Source of the DNA: DATKYQ01 sp035528415 | Lineage (GTDB): Bacteria > Myxococcota > B64-G9 | NCBI GenBank assembly: GCA_035528415.1 | Contig: DATKYQ010000025.1 | Coordinates: forward strand, 79,922 to 143,921 | Length of the DNA stretch: 64,000 bases | Reading direction: 5' to 3' | Part shown: piece after piece, positions 63,815 through 64,000 of the stretch | How the letters are laid out: each line of letters opens with the position of its first letter | How positions within the stretch are numbered: position 1 is the stretch's first letter | Translations under genes and position numbers: made by a program | Notes under the pieces: model-generated | Told to the model about the DNA's origin: nothing | Seen by the model: only the letters and a program-made list of their open reading frames with translations | Databases searched by the model: none

Positions 63815-63883
63815 ACCTCATTGTTTCCCGTTTACCGGGATGTTAAGGTTGTTGTTGAGAGACAAAACCTTCACCAATGAGGT
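63815..63883 (+). repeat. Nested inverted repeats at the left end of an insertion sequence
   Basis: ACCTCATTG (63815-63823) pairs with CAATGAGGT (63875-63883); inside lie a TCCCG/CGGGA hairpin (63826-63840) and AAGGTT/AACCTT (63845-63850, 63866-63871). Just before the transposase start, this is the likely leader or terminal region of the element; the true outer inverted repeat cannot be fixed without the right end. Confidence 0.5.
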
Positions 63884-63892
63884 GATCCAAGC

Positions 63893-64000
63893 ATGCCACA
63901 AACTCTACTACCGTTCCAGTACGAAATTGATCCCACCCACAGCAAGCTGACGGCCCTGGGCGGACTGCCGTTGTTCCTGGATCTGATGTCCGGCCTGGGT
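63893..64000 (+). mobile_element. IS1380-family transposase, N-terminal part only
   Basis: ATG 63893 opens 36 codons that run off the right edge: MPQTLLPFQYEIDP followed by SKLTALGGLPLFLDLMSGLG. IS1380-type DDE transposases start in this way (short tail, then 'LTAxxGLPLFLDL'). The catalytic DDE residues lie beyond the window, so activity cannot be judged. The insertion lies 122 bases after the DUF6599-like gene and does not interrupt it. Confidence 0.75.

Noticed and set aside
63771..63892. Exact IS terminal repeat and target duplication
   Set aside because: The right end of the element is outside the window, so terminal repeats and duplication cannot be defined.

Overview
The window is high-GC, densely coded bacterial DNA: about 57 protein genes (two cut by the window edges), one gene remnant, and no rRNA, tRNA or CRISPR array that I can see. 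The gene set points to a Gram-negative, at least partly anaerobic bacterium of the 'deltaproteobacterial' type (Myxococcota, Desulfobacterota or a related candidate phylum). Reasons: a TonB receptor, TonB-like protein, lipoproteins and an outer-membrane barrel; two-subunit glycine decarboxylase beside formate-THF ligase; a selenocysteine-containing SelD; NifU/NifS; and many REC, PilZ, GGDEF and HD-GYP proteins. The assignment is inference; no phylogenetic marker is present.

Layout. 1-5541 (minus): hybrid sensor kinase (cut by the left edge), response regulator, GAF-GGDEF diguanylate cyclase, TonB-dependent receptor. 5676-9843 (plus): a signalling array grown by tandem duplication (CheY-like and PilZ-REC genes, a deleted PilZ-REC remnant, a REC/PilZ pseudo-receiver, an Hsp70 ATPase domain). 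9917-18069 (plus): Maf, DivIVA-like protein, YggU, membrane metallopeptidase, giant TPR protein. 18079-19599 (minus): GAF-GAF-HD-GYP phosphodiesterase. 19752-23005: gcvH-gcvPA-gcvPB. 23014-26808 (minus): Ski2-like helicase and TonB-like protein. 27015-31491: fhs, mobA-like, nifU, nifS. 31599-33888: divergent selenoprotein selD and a radical SAM/HhH protein. 33955-36563: hybrid kinase and its response regulator. 36597-46301: manA, NCS2 permease, outer-membrane protein, then the CHSA-repeat/radical SAM cluster. 46360-49352: XRE-ImmA/IrrE with PIN, and a DUF4143 ATPase. 49496-54167: four-gene sugar and lipid operon. 54452-57492: Zn/Fis-HTH protein and a CapA-MltB fusion. 57603-61808: ECF sigma/anti-sigma/Spy-like set, lipoproteins, HAMP protein, degenerate REC-GGDEF. 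61915-63770: Tat-DUF362 and a DUF6599-like protein. 63893-end: start of an IS1380-type transposase.

The most novel-looking system is at 39683-46301. A 919-residue DUF2207-like membrane protein ends in a tail built from CHSA repeats (11 Cys and 8 His in 43 residues). One base after its stop codon begins a radical SAM/SPASM enzyme with a PqqD-like recognition domain. Two zinc-ribbon proteins (one coiled-coil, one membrane-bound) and a winged-helix-like protein share the operon. I read it as a peptide-modification system whose substrate is the tail of a membrane protein rather than a free small peptide.

Other notable points: four start sites whose -10 box lies 6-7 bases from the start codon (leaderless mRNAs, two overlapping operators); a DUF362 gene whose Tat signal is complete only if translation starts at ATC; a UGA-encoded selenocysteine in SelD that would be misread as a stop; and tandem duplication with decay in the PilZ-REC array.
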